Notes under the pieces: generated by a model
Databases searched by the model: none
What the model saw: only the letters and a program-made list of their open reading frames with translations
Told to the model about the DNA's origin: nothing
In this document: positions 6,007 through 14,058 of the stretch, piece after piece
How the letters are laid out: the number at the start of each line of letters is the position of its first letter
How positions within the stretch are numbered: position 1 is the stretch's first letter
Source: Leptospira sp.
GTDB taxonomy: Bacteria > Spirochaetota > Leptospiria > Leptospirales > Leptospiraceae
Reading direction: 5' to 3'
NCBI GenBank assembly: GCA_027531445.1
Contig: JAPZRK010000067.1
Span: 1-15,244, forward strand
Length of the DNA stretch: 15,244 nt
Translations under genes and position numbers: made by a program

Positions 6007-8772
6007 ATGAAATCTAAGTCAGTCCAGGAAATTGCGAACCTCTACACGGAATACTTTTTGACGGAAGGGCACACCATAGTCCCTTCTTCTAGCCTCATCC
6101 CGGCGGGTGACCCAACACTTTTATTCACTACGGCTGGAATGGTTCAGTTTAAACCACTCTTTACGGGAGCGGTAGAGCTTCCCTACACACGTGCCGCTTC
6201 CATACAGAAATGTGTACGGACCACAGATTTGGAAGTGGTCGGAAAAACAGAAAGACATTGTACTTTTTTTGAGATGCTCGGTAATTTTTCCTTCGGGGAT
6301 TATTTTAAAAAAGAAGCCATCAAATTCGCATTAGATTTTTCACTCAATCGATTGGAGATACCATTAGAAAAGATTTGGGTTACGATTTATTTGGATGATG
6401 ATGAAGCGATGGAGATTTGGAAGTCCGTCGGAATTCCCGCGGAACGGATAGTTCGTTTGGGAAAAAAAGACAATTTTTGGGGACCTGCTGGGGATAGTGG
6501 AGCCTGTGGACCTTGTTCTGAATTGTATTTAGATCGTGGGCCAGAAAAGGGTGGTCCGAATTGCGGAAACAATCCGAATTGTAAGCCTGGATGCGATTGT
6601 GATCGTTATTTAGAATATTGGAATTTAGTATTCAATCAATTCAATCAAACTGTTGCGGGTGAACTACTCCCATTAAAACAAACTGGAATTGATACTGGAT
6701 CGGGTTTGGAACGTGTTGCCATGTTGCTTCAAGAAGTAGACTCGGTCTATGACACGGATGAACTACGTAACATCATTAAAGCGATTGAAGGGTTATCTGG
6801 TAAAACTTACGACCAGTCTACGAAAGTTTCATTCCGAGTCATAACAGACCACTCGCGGTCAGTTTTTTTTGCTATTGGTGACCGCATCTATCCTGACCGT
6901 ACCGGCCGTGGGTATGTGATTCGTAGGTTGATTAGACGTGCCTCACTATTTGCAAGAAAGTTAGGTATCACGGAACCATTCTTATACAAACTTGTGGGAA
7001 CTTTAACAGATATTTATTCTGCAAGGTATCCTGAACTGAAAAACCGTTCAGCTGAGATCAAAAATGTCATACAAAAGGAAGAAGAGCTTTTTCTCAATAC
7101 GCTAGAAGTTGGCTTAGAAGAATTAGAACATTTGCTCGCTTCGTTAAAACTAGCGGGCAAAAACGAAGTGAGTGGCAAGGATAGCTTCCGACTTTACTCA
7201 ACCTACGGATTCCCAATGGAAATGACACGTGAGCTAGTTTTAGATAGAGGATTTCACTTCAATGAAATTGAGTTTAATCAAGAATTGGATAAAGATCGTG
7301 ATTTATCTCGCGCTAGCTGGAAAGGTAAAAAAACTACCTATCTTACAGGCGTCACGAATACAGACAATCTAAAGACCGAATTTGTAGGTTATACGACTTT
7401 GAAAGTTTCGGCAAAAACTGTATTAATGTTTAAAGATGGAAAGGAAGTAGATTCGCTTGCTGCTGGCGAAGAGGGTGTCATCGTTCTAGACAAAACTTCG
7501 TTTTATGCGGAGGGTGGTGGACAAATCGGAGACATTGGATACATCAAAAATGGTGACTTCCAGTTCCAAGTCCAAGACACACAGAAAGAAAATGACACAT
7601 TTTTACATTTTGGTTTAGTTTTACGTGGTGGGATTGGGATGGGTGTTTCGGTTGATGCCGAAGTCGATGAAGTAAGAAGGAGTCGACTTGCCAACCATCA
7701 CTCGGGAACACATTTGTTAAACGGTGCACTTCGTCGAATTTTGGGTGACCATGTAAGCCAAAAGGGATCGATCGTTTCTCCAGAGTACTTACGTTTTGAT
7801 TTTTCACATGCGCAAAGTCTATCCGAAGATCAAATCCGTTCCATTGAAAGTGATGTAAATGATGCCATTTTAAAGTCCATTCCTGTTGTGACAGAAGTTC
7901 TTCCCATCGAACAAGCCAAAGGTTCTGGAGCCCTATCTATGTTTGATGAAAAGTATGGAAATTTTGTTCGAGTTGTTGGGATGGGTGACCGCTCCAAAGA
8001 GTTTTGTGGAGGCACACATGTCTCAAATACAAAAGATATCGCATATCTGGCCATCATCAAAGAATCAAGTCCTGGGGCAGGGAATAGAAGGATTGAAGCA
8101 ATCTGCGGTGACTCGGTTATTGATTACTTTCAATCTGCCTTTCAAACCTTAGCTGAAAAAATACAAGATTACAATTTAAGTGCCAAAGAAGTGTTTGGTG
8201 ATCTTAAAATGCATGGCATCTTGGATAAGATTCCTGCACCAGAAGAAATTCAATCTCTCTTTGAATCCCAGAAAACCAATGCAGTTGATGAATTACGCAC
8301 GCTCAAAAAAAAATTGGAACTAAACCTCGAAGAAAAATCGGCTTCCCTCTACAAAGAGAAAAAAAAGAAAGAAGCGCTTTCTTTCCAGTTAAATCCTGAA
8401 CTGGTTGAAAGTCTGATTGCTTCAGCTCAAAAAATAGGTCCTATCGTTGTTGTGAGCAAAATCTTCGATTCAGTAGAAGCAAAGTCATTGAAAGATTTGG
8501 CTGATTCACTTAAGTCAAAGGTAGAAAATGTCATTTGTCTTTTTGGCTCCAAAGAAGATGATTCTTCCACTCTTGTATTTATGTGCAATAAGGTGTTAAA
8601 CGACAAAGGAGTCCATTGTGGAAATCTTTTGAAATCGTCTTTGGCTTCTCTTGGCGGTAAGGGCGGGGGAAGACCGGATATGGCGCAAGGTGGTGGAAAA
8701 AATCCAGAGCAATTGGATTTTGCGATTTCCATCGCTATCAATGAACTCAAAGAAAATTTTGGAGGCAAATAA
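6007..8772 (+). CDS. alaS: Alanyl-tRNA synthetase
   Basis: Charges tRNA-Ala with alanine and hydrolyses mischarged Ser/Gly-tRNA-Ala. The 921 residues carry all domains. The class II aminoacylation core includes motif 2 around TERHCTFFEMLGNFSFGDYF (81-100) and motif 3 GIDTGSGLERVAML (227-240). The editing domain has HHSGTHLL (564-571) and CGGTH (667-671), so H565, H569, C667 and H671 are the expected zinc ligands. A Lys/Glu-rich coiled-coil-like stretch (about 755-790) precedes the C-Ala domain with GGKGGGRPDMAQGGG (883-897). A Cys-rich insert at 167-198 (C167, C170, C186, C192, C196, C198) lies in the catalytic domain. Length is a little above the E. coli enzyme (about 876). The start at 6007 has no clear Shine-Dalgarno sequence, but homology begins at residue 6. 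yajQ follows with no gap. Confidence 0.98.
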   Translation: MKSKSVQEIANLYTEYFLTEGHTIVPSSSLIPAGDPTLLFTTAGMVQFKPLFTGAVELPYTRAASIQKCVRTTDLEVVGKTERHCTFFEMLGNFSFGDYFKKEAIKFALDFSLNRLEIPLEKIWVTIYLDDDEAMEIWKSVGIPAERIVRLGKKDNFWGPAGDSGACGPCSELYLDRGPEKGGPNCGNNPNCKPGCDCDRYLEYWNLVFNQFNQTVAGELLPLKQTGIDTGSGLERVAMLLQEVDSVYDTDELRNIIKAIEGLSGKTYDQSTKVSFRVITDHSRSVFFAIGDRIYPDRTGRGYVIRRLIRRASLFARKLGITEPFLYKLVGTLTDIYSARYPELKNRSAEIKNVIQKEEELFLNTLEVGLEELEHLLASLKLAGKNEVSGKDSFRLYSTYGFPMEMTRELVLDRGFHFNEIEFNQELDKDRDLSRASWKGKKTTYLTGVTNTDNLKTEFVGYTTLKVSAKTVLMFKDGKEVDSLAAGEEGVIVLDKTSFYAEGGGQIGDIGYIKNGDFQFQVQDTQKENDTFLHFGLVLRGGIGMGVSVDAEVDEVRRSRLANHHSGTHLLNGALRRILGDHVSQKGSIVSPEYLRFDFSHAQSLSEDQIRSIESDVNDAILKSIPVVTEVLPIEQAKGSGALSMFDEKYGNFVRVVGMGDRSKEFCGGTHVSNTKDIAYLAIIKESSPGAGNRRIEAICGDSVIDYFQSAFQTLAEKIQDYNLSAKEVFGDLKMHGILDKIPAPEEIQSLFESQKTNAVDELRTLKKKLELNLEEKSASLYKEKKKKEALSFQLNPELVESLIASAQKIGPIVVVSKIFDSVEAKSLKDLADSLKSKVENVICLFGSKEDDSSTLVFMCNKVLNDKGVHCGNLLKSSLASLGGKGGGRPDMAQGGGKNPEQLDFAISIAINELKENFGGK
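8760..8772 (+). promoter_or_regulatory. Ribosome binding site of the yajQ-family gene inside the end of alaS
   Basis: GGAGG (8760-8764) codes for the last residues of alaS and lies 8 bases before the ATG at 8773. The alaS stop (8770-8772) directly abuts that ATG, so the two genes share a message and may be translationally coupled. Confidence 0.75.
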
Positions 8773-9270
8773 ATGGCTCAAGACCCATCATTCGATATCG
8801 TTTCAAAAATAGATCGTCCGGAATTGCAAAACGCAGTTTCACAAGCAATGACAGAAATCAGCACACGATTTGATTTTAAGGGCTCCAATTCTGAAATCAA
8901 ACTGAAAGATGATGAATTGATTTTAACTTCGGAAAATGAAATCAAATTAAAACAAGTGATTGATGTTCTCACAACTAAGATGGCAAAACGTGGGATCAGC
9001 CTTCGAGCCTTTGATTTTGAGGGCAAAATAGAAACGGCTACCGGTCAAACGGTCCGTCAAAAAGTGAAGATCCAAACCGGTCTAGGACCAGACCAAACCA
9101 AAAAGATCACAAACTTAATCAAAGAATCCAAGTTGAAGGTGCAAGTGACCATTCAAGGAGATTCTGTTCGTGTGGTTGGCAAAAAAAAGGATGATCTGCA
9201 AGACGTGATGCAACTCGTAAAAAATGCCAATTTTACGTTTGATGCCAATTTCACAAATTTTAAGGGATAA
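8773..9270 (+). CDS. YajQ-family nucleotide-binding protein
   Basis: A 165-residue cytoplasmic protein of the YajQ family (about 160-165 residues, two ferredoxin-like folds). It shows the family opening PSFDIVSKIDRPELQNAV (5-22), the core STRFDFKGSNSEIKL (31-45), KRGISLRAFDFEGKIE (72-87), and the close LVKNANFTFDANFTNFKG. Some family members bind cyclic di-GMP and act with a transcription regulator; others have been reported to bind nucleic acid or GTP. Which applies here cannot be told. The ATG directly abuts the alaS stop with GGAGG 8 bases before it, so it is very likely in one operon with alaS. An 86-base gap follows before ftsK, containing a weak AT-rich inverted repeat. Confidence 0.93.
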   Translation: MAQDPSFDIVSKIDRPELQNAVSQAMTEISTRFDFKGSNSEIKLKDDELILTSENEIKLKQVIDVLTTKMAKRGISLRAFDFEGKIETATGQTVRQKVKIQTGLGPDQTKKITNLIKESKLKVQVTIQGDSVRVVGKKKDDLQDVMQLVKNANFTFDANFTNFKG

Positions 9271-9356
9271 ACTCACCGCATTCTTTTTGACCCATTGAAA
9301 ATTCTTCTTCTGGAATTTTTGAAGGGCTATGTCACAAATCATCCGATATTTTCGGT

Positions 9357-12188
9357 ATGGATAAAGATAGAGCCATACCTAGGTGGAATGCGATCCGCCA
9401 AGATTTTAGTCCTTATTTACTTGTTTGTATAGGTGTATTTTTACTCCTTTCCTTGTTTTCCTTTACAGAAGGCGATGATGGATCGAGTGCAAATTGGTTC
9501 GGAAGGATCGGTTATTACGTTTCCTTCACTTTACTCTATCTTTTGGGCAAGTCGGCATTTTTTTTGGCAGGGTTTACTCTGATTCTTGGGGTGGTGTCCT
9601 TTAAGGTTGAAGACTTTGACCGGTTAGGTAAGGCGCTTTTTTTTCCCCTCTTTCTTATCGCATCCAGTGTATCTCTCAACATCCTCGAAACACCGATGGG
9701 AAAATTGGGTGATGGCGGGGGGATTTTAGGTCATTTTTTTGCTTGGATGTTTGGTTATTTGTTTGGTGATACAGGTAGGGTCATTGTTGTCTTTTTTCTA
9801 TTTATCTATTCCGCAATCATTTGGCTAGAAGATACCTCTTGGGGATTTACTTCCTTTAAACTAAATTCGTTTGTGAATCAAGTGTACCACACCTTGGGTG
9901 GTCGAAGGAATATTGCTCATTTGAAACTTCCAAATATACTAAGCAAATGGGTTAGCATAAACCATAATCCAATAGATATGGGAAACGAGGAACAAAGTTC
10001 CACAAAACAATGGTTTGAGCGAAAAACAGAAAGCGAGCAACCTGTTTTTTCTAATATGAATGCAGAACCCTCGTTTACTCCAACTCCAGCTCCACTTCCG
10101 ACTCTCGAAGAGAAAGTGAAGGAACAACCACGTGCGGCCAAAGTCCGATATAAAAATACATCCCTATACCAAGGTTTCTTTGAAAGTAGTGGAAAGGTTT
10201 TTCGATTTGATCATACTTCCGTCGCACTGAAATCAAAAATGGTAGCTGAGATTTCAGAACCAAAACTTTACCAGTTGAAAATGCTTGATTTTAGAACAGA
10301 GACTCATGCGACTAGTGAATCAGATTTAGTTGATTTACTCCCGCGAGTTTCTGAATCTTCTTCCCTAAGAAAGAGTGCACCGCTCGTTGATTTTTCAGAT
10401 CTGGATCTTTATGATGAGCCAATGGGAAACTATGAAATCGAAGAAAATGATGAGATCATTGACGAAGAGGATGATGAAATTATCGACCTGCCCGATACGG
10501 AACATCAAAACTTTGAAATCGATTTGTTAGATGATGACACCGATGACGACCTCATGGATGAAGAAGTCTCTGAAGTGGTGGCTCAGTTAGAAGATGAAGC
10601 TGAAGCCGAAGATCTGTTGGAGGATTTAGAATCTCTTCCGGATACCAATCATTTGGATATCGAGGAGGAAGTTCCATCCAATGTATTTGCGATTGATAAA
10701 GCAAAACCCAAATCGCTAAAGTCTGCACCGAAAGAAGAGACGCCTCCTGGATCTAGCGTACCAAGCGTTAAATTGAAACGTGGTAAGTATTATATTTCGC
10801 ACAAATTGCTTGCCGATCACAAACCCACACTTGCCTTTCATGCAAAAAACGATTCTGAACTTGATCTAGTGGGCAAAAAAATTGAGGAGATCATCGGGTA
10901 TTACGGGATTGAATCAAAGATTGTCGCCAGGGAAAGGGGACCGATCATTACTCGGTATGAGCTTACCATTCCGCATGGAGTCAAACTCAATAAAATAACT
11001 ACACTTGCGGATGAGTTGCGATTGCATCTTGCCGTCAAAAATATTCGTATCGTCGCACCAATTCCTGGTAAGGCGTCGATCGGCGTGGAAGTTCCAAACT
11101 TACACAGAGAAGATGTGTTTCTTTCTGAAATCTTAAAGGAACAACTTTTGCAAAACAAAGCAAAAGACCTAACCATTTCCATCGGCAAAGATATCTCAGG
11201 TAAAATTGTAATGATCGATCTTGCAAAACTTCCCCACTTGCTCGTTGCAGGAACGACTGGTTCTGGTAAGTCGGTAAGTTTAAACTCTATGATTACAAGT
11301 CTCATCTGCACAAGATCTCCAGAAGAAGTGCGATTCATTATGATCGACCCAAAAATGGTGGAGATGACTTTGTATGAAGACATTCCACATTTGCTTATGC
11401 CAGTCATCACTGATCCAAAAAAAGCGACTAAGGCACTTGCTTGGGCGATCAACGAAATGGAATCCCGTTACCAGATCGTATCAAAGTTGAAAAGTCGAGA
11501 TTTCAAAAGTTATAACGATAAAGTTGATGAGTTTGCACACGCAAAAGGTTATCAAAAATTTCCTTATATAGTAATTTTCATAGATGAGCTTGCTGATCTA
11601 ATGATGGTTTCAGGTAAAGAAATCGAAGAACAAATTACACGGATTTCCCAAAAATCTCGAGCAGTTGGAATCCATCTTGTTATGGCAACCCAAAGACCAT
11701 CCGTTGATGTAATCACAGGTCTTATCAAAGCAAACTGCCCAGCTCGTGTTGCCTTCCAAGTGGCTCAAAAAACCGATTCTCGAACGATCCTCGACACAAA
11801 CGGAGCAGAATCTCTGCTTGGAAAAGGAGACTTTTTATACCGTTCTCCTGTGACTTCCGACTTGCTTCGGATCCAAGCTCCCTTCATCGAGGAAAAGGAA
11901 ATCGAGGCAATTGTGGAAGAGGCGAAACGCCAAGGATCTCCGTCCTATATTGAAATGAATTGGGATGAAGAAGGGCAGACGGAGGCTTTTTCTGATGAGG
12001 ATGAAGAGCTTTTTGACGATGCGTGGAATATCGTCCTAACTGAAAAAAAGGCTAGTGCCAGCTATTTACAACGACGGATGCGGATTGGTTATAACAAAGC
12101 GGCAAGACTGATGGAACTGATGGAAGCGAGGGGTTATGTTTCTCCACAAATTGGGGCAAAACCACGGGAAATCCTTCGGTCAGCGTAA
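9357..12188 (+). CDS. ftsK: FtsK/SpoIIIE-type DNA translocase
   Basis: Septum-anchored ATP-driven DNA pump that clears and aligns chromosome ends at division. Of 943 residues, 1-160 hold about four membrane segments (about 19-36, 51-80, 93-110, 141-157). Then comes a long linker, 45 of 100 residues acidic between 341 and 440. The motor has Walker A GTTGSGKS (632-639) and Walker B YIVIFIDELADLMM (737-750, D743 and E744). MATQRPSVDVITG (776-788) is also typical. The C-terminal gamma winged-helix domain (about 885-943: SYLQRRMRIGYNKAARL and GAKPREIL) normally reads polar DNA motifs and contacts XerD. All key motifs are intact. The ATG at 9357 lacks a clear Shine-Dalgarno sequence; an ATG at 9329 is out of frame. 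A lolA-like gene follows after 40 bases. Confidence 0.96.
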   Translation: MDKDRAIPRWNAIRQDFSPYLLVCIGVFLLLSLFSFTEGDDGSSANWFGRIGYYVSFTLLYLLGKSAFFLAGFTLILGVVSFKVEDFDRLGKALFFPLFLIASSVSLNILETPMGKLGDGGGILGHFFAWMFGYLFGDTGRVIVVFFLFIYSAIIWLEDTSWGFTSFKLNSFVNQVYHTLGGRRNIAHLKLPNILSKWVSINHNPIDMGNEEQSSTKQWFERKTESEQPVFSNMNAEPSFTPTPAPLPTLEEKVKEQPRAAKVRYKNTSLYQGFFESSGKVFRFDHTSVALKSKMVAEISEPKLYQLKMLDFRTETHATSESDLVDLLPRVSESSSLRKSAPLVDFSDLDLYDEPMGNYEIEENDEIIDEEDDEIIDLPDTEHQNFEIDLLDDDTDDDLMDEEVSEVVAQLEDEAEAEDLLEDLESLPDTNHLDIEEEVPSNVFAIDKAKPKSLKSAPKEETPPGSSVPSVKLKRGKYYISHKLLADHKPTLAFHAKNDSELDLVGKKIEEIIGYYGIESKIVARERGPIITRYELTIPHGVKLNKITTLADELRLHLAVKNIRIVAPIPGKASIGVEVPNLHREDVFLSEILKEQLLQNKAKDLTISIGKDISGKIVMIDLAKLPHLLVAGTTGSGKSVSLNSMITSLICTRSPEEVRFIMIDPKMVEMTLYEDIPHLLMPVITDPKKATKALAWAINEMESRYQIVSKLKSRDFKSYNDKVDEFAHAKGYQKFPYIVIFIDELADLMMVSGKEIEEQITRISQKSRAVGIHLVMATQRPSVDVITGLIKANCPARVAFQVAQKTDSRTILDTNGAESLLGKGDFLYRSPVTSDLLRIQAPFIEEKEIEAIVEEAKRQGSPSYIEMNWDEEGQTEAFSDEDEELFDDAWNIVLTEKKASASYLQRRMRIGYNKAARLMELMEARGYVSPQIGAKPREILRSA

Positions 12189-12228
12189 ATCATCGACAAA
12201 GTAGGCTTTTCTGAAAAACTGGGAATCT

Positions 12229-12942
12229 ATGAAAGCTCTTATCTGTTCATTTTGTTTGGTTTTTGCGTTCGGGCAGGGGCTCGTTGCCCAAACAAACCCA
12301 GTACATAACTGGCATTCTCCTTCAGAAGTCGTCAAAAAGATAAAAAAGAAATTTTCTGAAATCAATTCCTATGCTGCAGACTTTCAAATCAGAACTCTTG
12401 AAAACAAAAAAGAAAAATTGATGCGTGGCAAATGTTTGTACAAACGCCCAGGTAAGATCCGTTATAATTTCAGTGAACCCGAAGGTGATGAGATTGTCTC
12501 TGATGGCAAAACTCTTTATATCTTTATCAAACGACTTGGAGCAGTAGGCAAACAAGACCTAACTTTAGATAAAAAAAACTCATCTGGTGCAATCTTTGGA
12601 ACAAACAGTGCAGATGGACTCTCCAGGTTGTTTCGAAAATATCATTACAAGTTTGATGCCATCGAACAGCCTCGCGTTGTGATTGAAAAAGATCCTACAA
12701 AGTATTTCGTTTTGGAACTTGACCAAAGAGAAAAAATTGGCGGATACGAAAAGATGAAACTGTTTGTAGATTCTGAATCTTATCTGATCAAACGTGCCAT
12801 CGCTACAGATGGTAGAGGCAAAGAAACTACCATAGCATTCAGTAATATTAATTTTGAAGAAGAAATTTTAGATGGAGTTTTCAATTTTCACATGAACGGA
12901 AATGCGAAAATAGTCAATAATCCATTGGTCTCAGAGAACTAA
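12229..12942 (+). CDS. lolA: LolA-like outer-membrane lipoprotein carrier protein
   Basis: A 237-residue periplasmic protein. LolA takes lipoproteins from the LolCDE complex in the inner membrane and carries them to the outer membrane. The signal peptide ends about GLVA-QTN (cleavage after A20, no lipobox). Family features are FSEINSYAADFQIRTLENKK (44-63), GKCLYKRPGKIRYNFSEPEG (68-87; the usual G.l...rPgk.R..y..P), and the following IVSDGKTLYIF. The C-terminal strands (QREKIGGYEKMKLFVD, then the DGVFNF element) also fit. It is somewhat longer than E. coli LolA (about 203), with extra length in charged loops. Leptospires are rich in lipoproteins, and two are predicted in this window, so a carrier makes sense. 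It lies between ftsK and the rodZ-like gene with gaps of 40 and 21 bases. The fit is by fold-level pattern; a divergent LolA-fold relative is possible. Confidence 0.85.
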   Translation: MKALICSFCLVFAFGQGLVAQTNPVHNWHSPSEVVKKIKKKFSEINSYAADFQIRTLENKKEKLMRGKCLYKRPGKIRYNFSEPEGDEIVSDGKTLYIFIKRLGAVGKQDLTLDKKNSSGAIFGTNSADGLSRLFRKYHYKFDAIEQPRVVIEKDPTKYFVLELDQREKIGGYEKMKLFVDSESYLIKRAIATDGRGKETTIAFSNINFEEEILDGVFNFHMNGNAKIVNNPLVSEN

Positions 12943-12951
12943 TCCCTGTTA

Positions 12952-12966
12952 AGAGGAAATAATTTG
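12952..12966 (+). promoter_or_regulatory. Ribosome binding site supporting the TTG start of the rodZ-like gene
   Basis: AGAGGA (12952-12957) lies 6 bases before TTG at 12964-12966. The resulting N-terminus MNTKRVGQILKESRE begins the helix-turn-helix domain directly, and no ATG fits in this position. Confidence 0.7.
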
Positions 12967-14058
12967 AATACGAAAAGAGTCGGACAAATCCTAAAAGAAT
13001 CGAGAGAAGATAAAAAACTTTCGGTTAAAGATGTCGCAAAAGAGACAAACATTGCCGCAAAATACATCATTGCTCTAGAAACGGAAGATTACTCTCAGTT
13101 TCCAGCGGAAACGTTTGCACTAGGTTTTCTAAAAAACTATGCGAGTTATTTAAAGTTAGATACTGCGATGCTATTAAATCTGTATCGTGGTGAGCAGATT
13201 GAAGAGTCCCAAGCTCCATTAGAAGAGCTAACAAGGCCGACTATGTCTACTTTTTCTCTTGATAGAAACAAGTTTATTACGCTTATCTCTATTGCGCTAT
13301 TTGCAGTTTCGGCTTATATCATTTATCTAAGTTTTGAAGATTCGAATCCATCAGTAGCTGATGATGATTCTACAGAGATCGTAAATAACTCAGAAGTATC
13401 TGCATCAGAGATTCCATCTGGTATCAATTTTGTTTCTCAGAGTGTTCCTGAAAATGCAAGTGTCCCTTTCATTCTTACTGAAGACCGAGGCATTTCCTTT
13501 AGTGTAAATAACCAACAGTGCAAAATGTTCATCAAAGGTGTAGAATCTGGTAAAGCAAATATTGGATTCAATATTTTCCCCGAAAAGAACGTCTACTTTT
13601 TTCAGTCTGCAGAAGGAGAAGAAACGATACTTTCTTATCGAATTCAGGAACTATCAAGTCTTAGACGAGATATCCGTGTTGTTACCCAAGCGGTTACTGA
13701 AAAGTCTGCGAAAGTTTTAGTTACACTCAAGGAAGAGAGAGAAGGTGTCGCATCTAAACCAGTGGGTGATGTTCCGATTCAAGTAACCTTGTTTTTCTCG
13801 AAGCCAAGTTATGTGGAGTTTGTCATCGATGGCCAAATGGGAGAACGTGGACTTGTATCAGCCGGTGAAGTCAAACATCTGGAAGCCCGTGATCGACTTG
13901 AGATGAAAGTCGGAGACGGTGGCGCTGTAGAAATGGTACAAAATGGCAAAGAACGCACTGTTCTTGGTAAACCTGGCAAACTTGTAAAAAAGATTTTCAT
14001 TCGTAAACAAAATCCTTATGATTCTACCCAATCCATTATTGGTGAGTTAGGCGAATAA
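12964..14058 (+). CDS. RodZ-like helix-turn-helix membrane protein
   Basis: A 364-residue single-pass membrane protein. Residues 5-75 form a RodZ-type HTH domain (VGQILKESREDKKLSVKDVA, then YIIALETEDYSQFP and FALGFLKNYASYLKLD), which in RodZ binds MreB in the cytoplasm. A short linker and Lys/Arg-flanked membrane segment follow (about 103-124), then a Ser/Asp-rich linker (125-155). The outer part has two pieces. Residues 156-265 match nothing I know. Residues 272-347 resemble the DUF4115 domain of RodZ (PSYVEFVIDG, GAVEMVQNGKERTVLGKPG). It probably links cell shape and the MreB cytoskeleton, consistent with neighbours ftsK, lolA and rimO. The start is TTG with a good ribosome binding site. 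Its stop TAA overlaps the rimO ATG by one base. A related HTH protein not bound to MreB cannot be excluded. Confidence 0.82.
   Translation: MNTKRVGQILKESREDKKLSVKDVAKETNIAAKYIIALETEDYSQFPAETFALGFLKNYASYLKLDTAMLLNLYRGEQIEESQAPLEELTRPTMSTFSLDRNKFITLISIALFAVSAYIIYLSFEDSNPSVADDDSTEIVNNSEVSASEIPSGINFVSQSVPENASVPFILTEDRGISFSVNNQQCKMFIKGVESGKANIGFNIFPEKNVYFFQSAEGEETILSYRIQELSSLRRDIRVVTQAVTEKSAKVLVTLKEEREGVASKPVGDVPIQVTLFFSKPSYVEFVIDGQMGERGLVSAGEVKHLEARDRLEMKVGDGGAVEMVQNGKERTVLGKPGKLVKKIFIRKQNPYDSTQSIIGELGE

Noticed and set aside
9287..9316. TTGACC with TGGAAT as a promoter for ftsK
   Set aside because: The -10 matches only 4 of 6 with an 18-base spacer, which is expected by chance in AT-rich sequence.
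9298..9319. Inverted repeat AAAATTC...GAATTTT after the yajQ-family gene as a terminator
   Set aside because: The stem is almost all A-T with one G-C pair and an 8-base loop; too weak to call, although Ts follow it.
10901..11452. Long antisense open frame opposite the FtsK motor
   Set aside because: It lies wholly over conserved FtsK coding sequence, has no ribosome binding site I can see, and its composition is that of a shadow frame.
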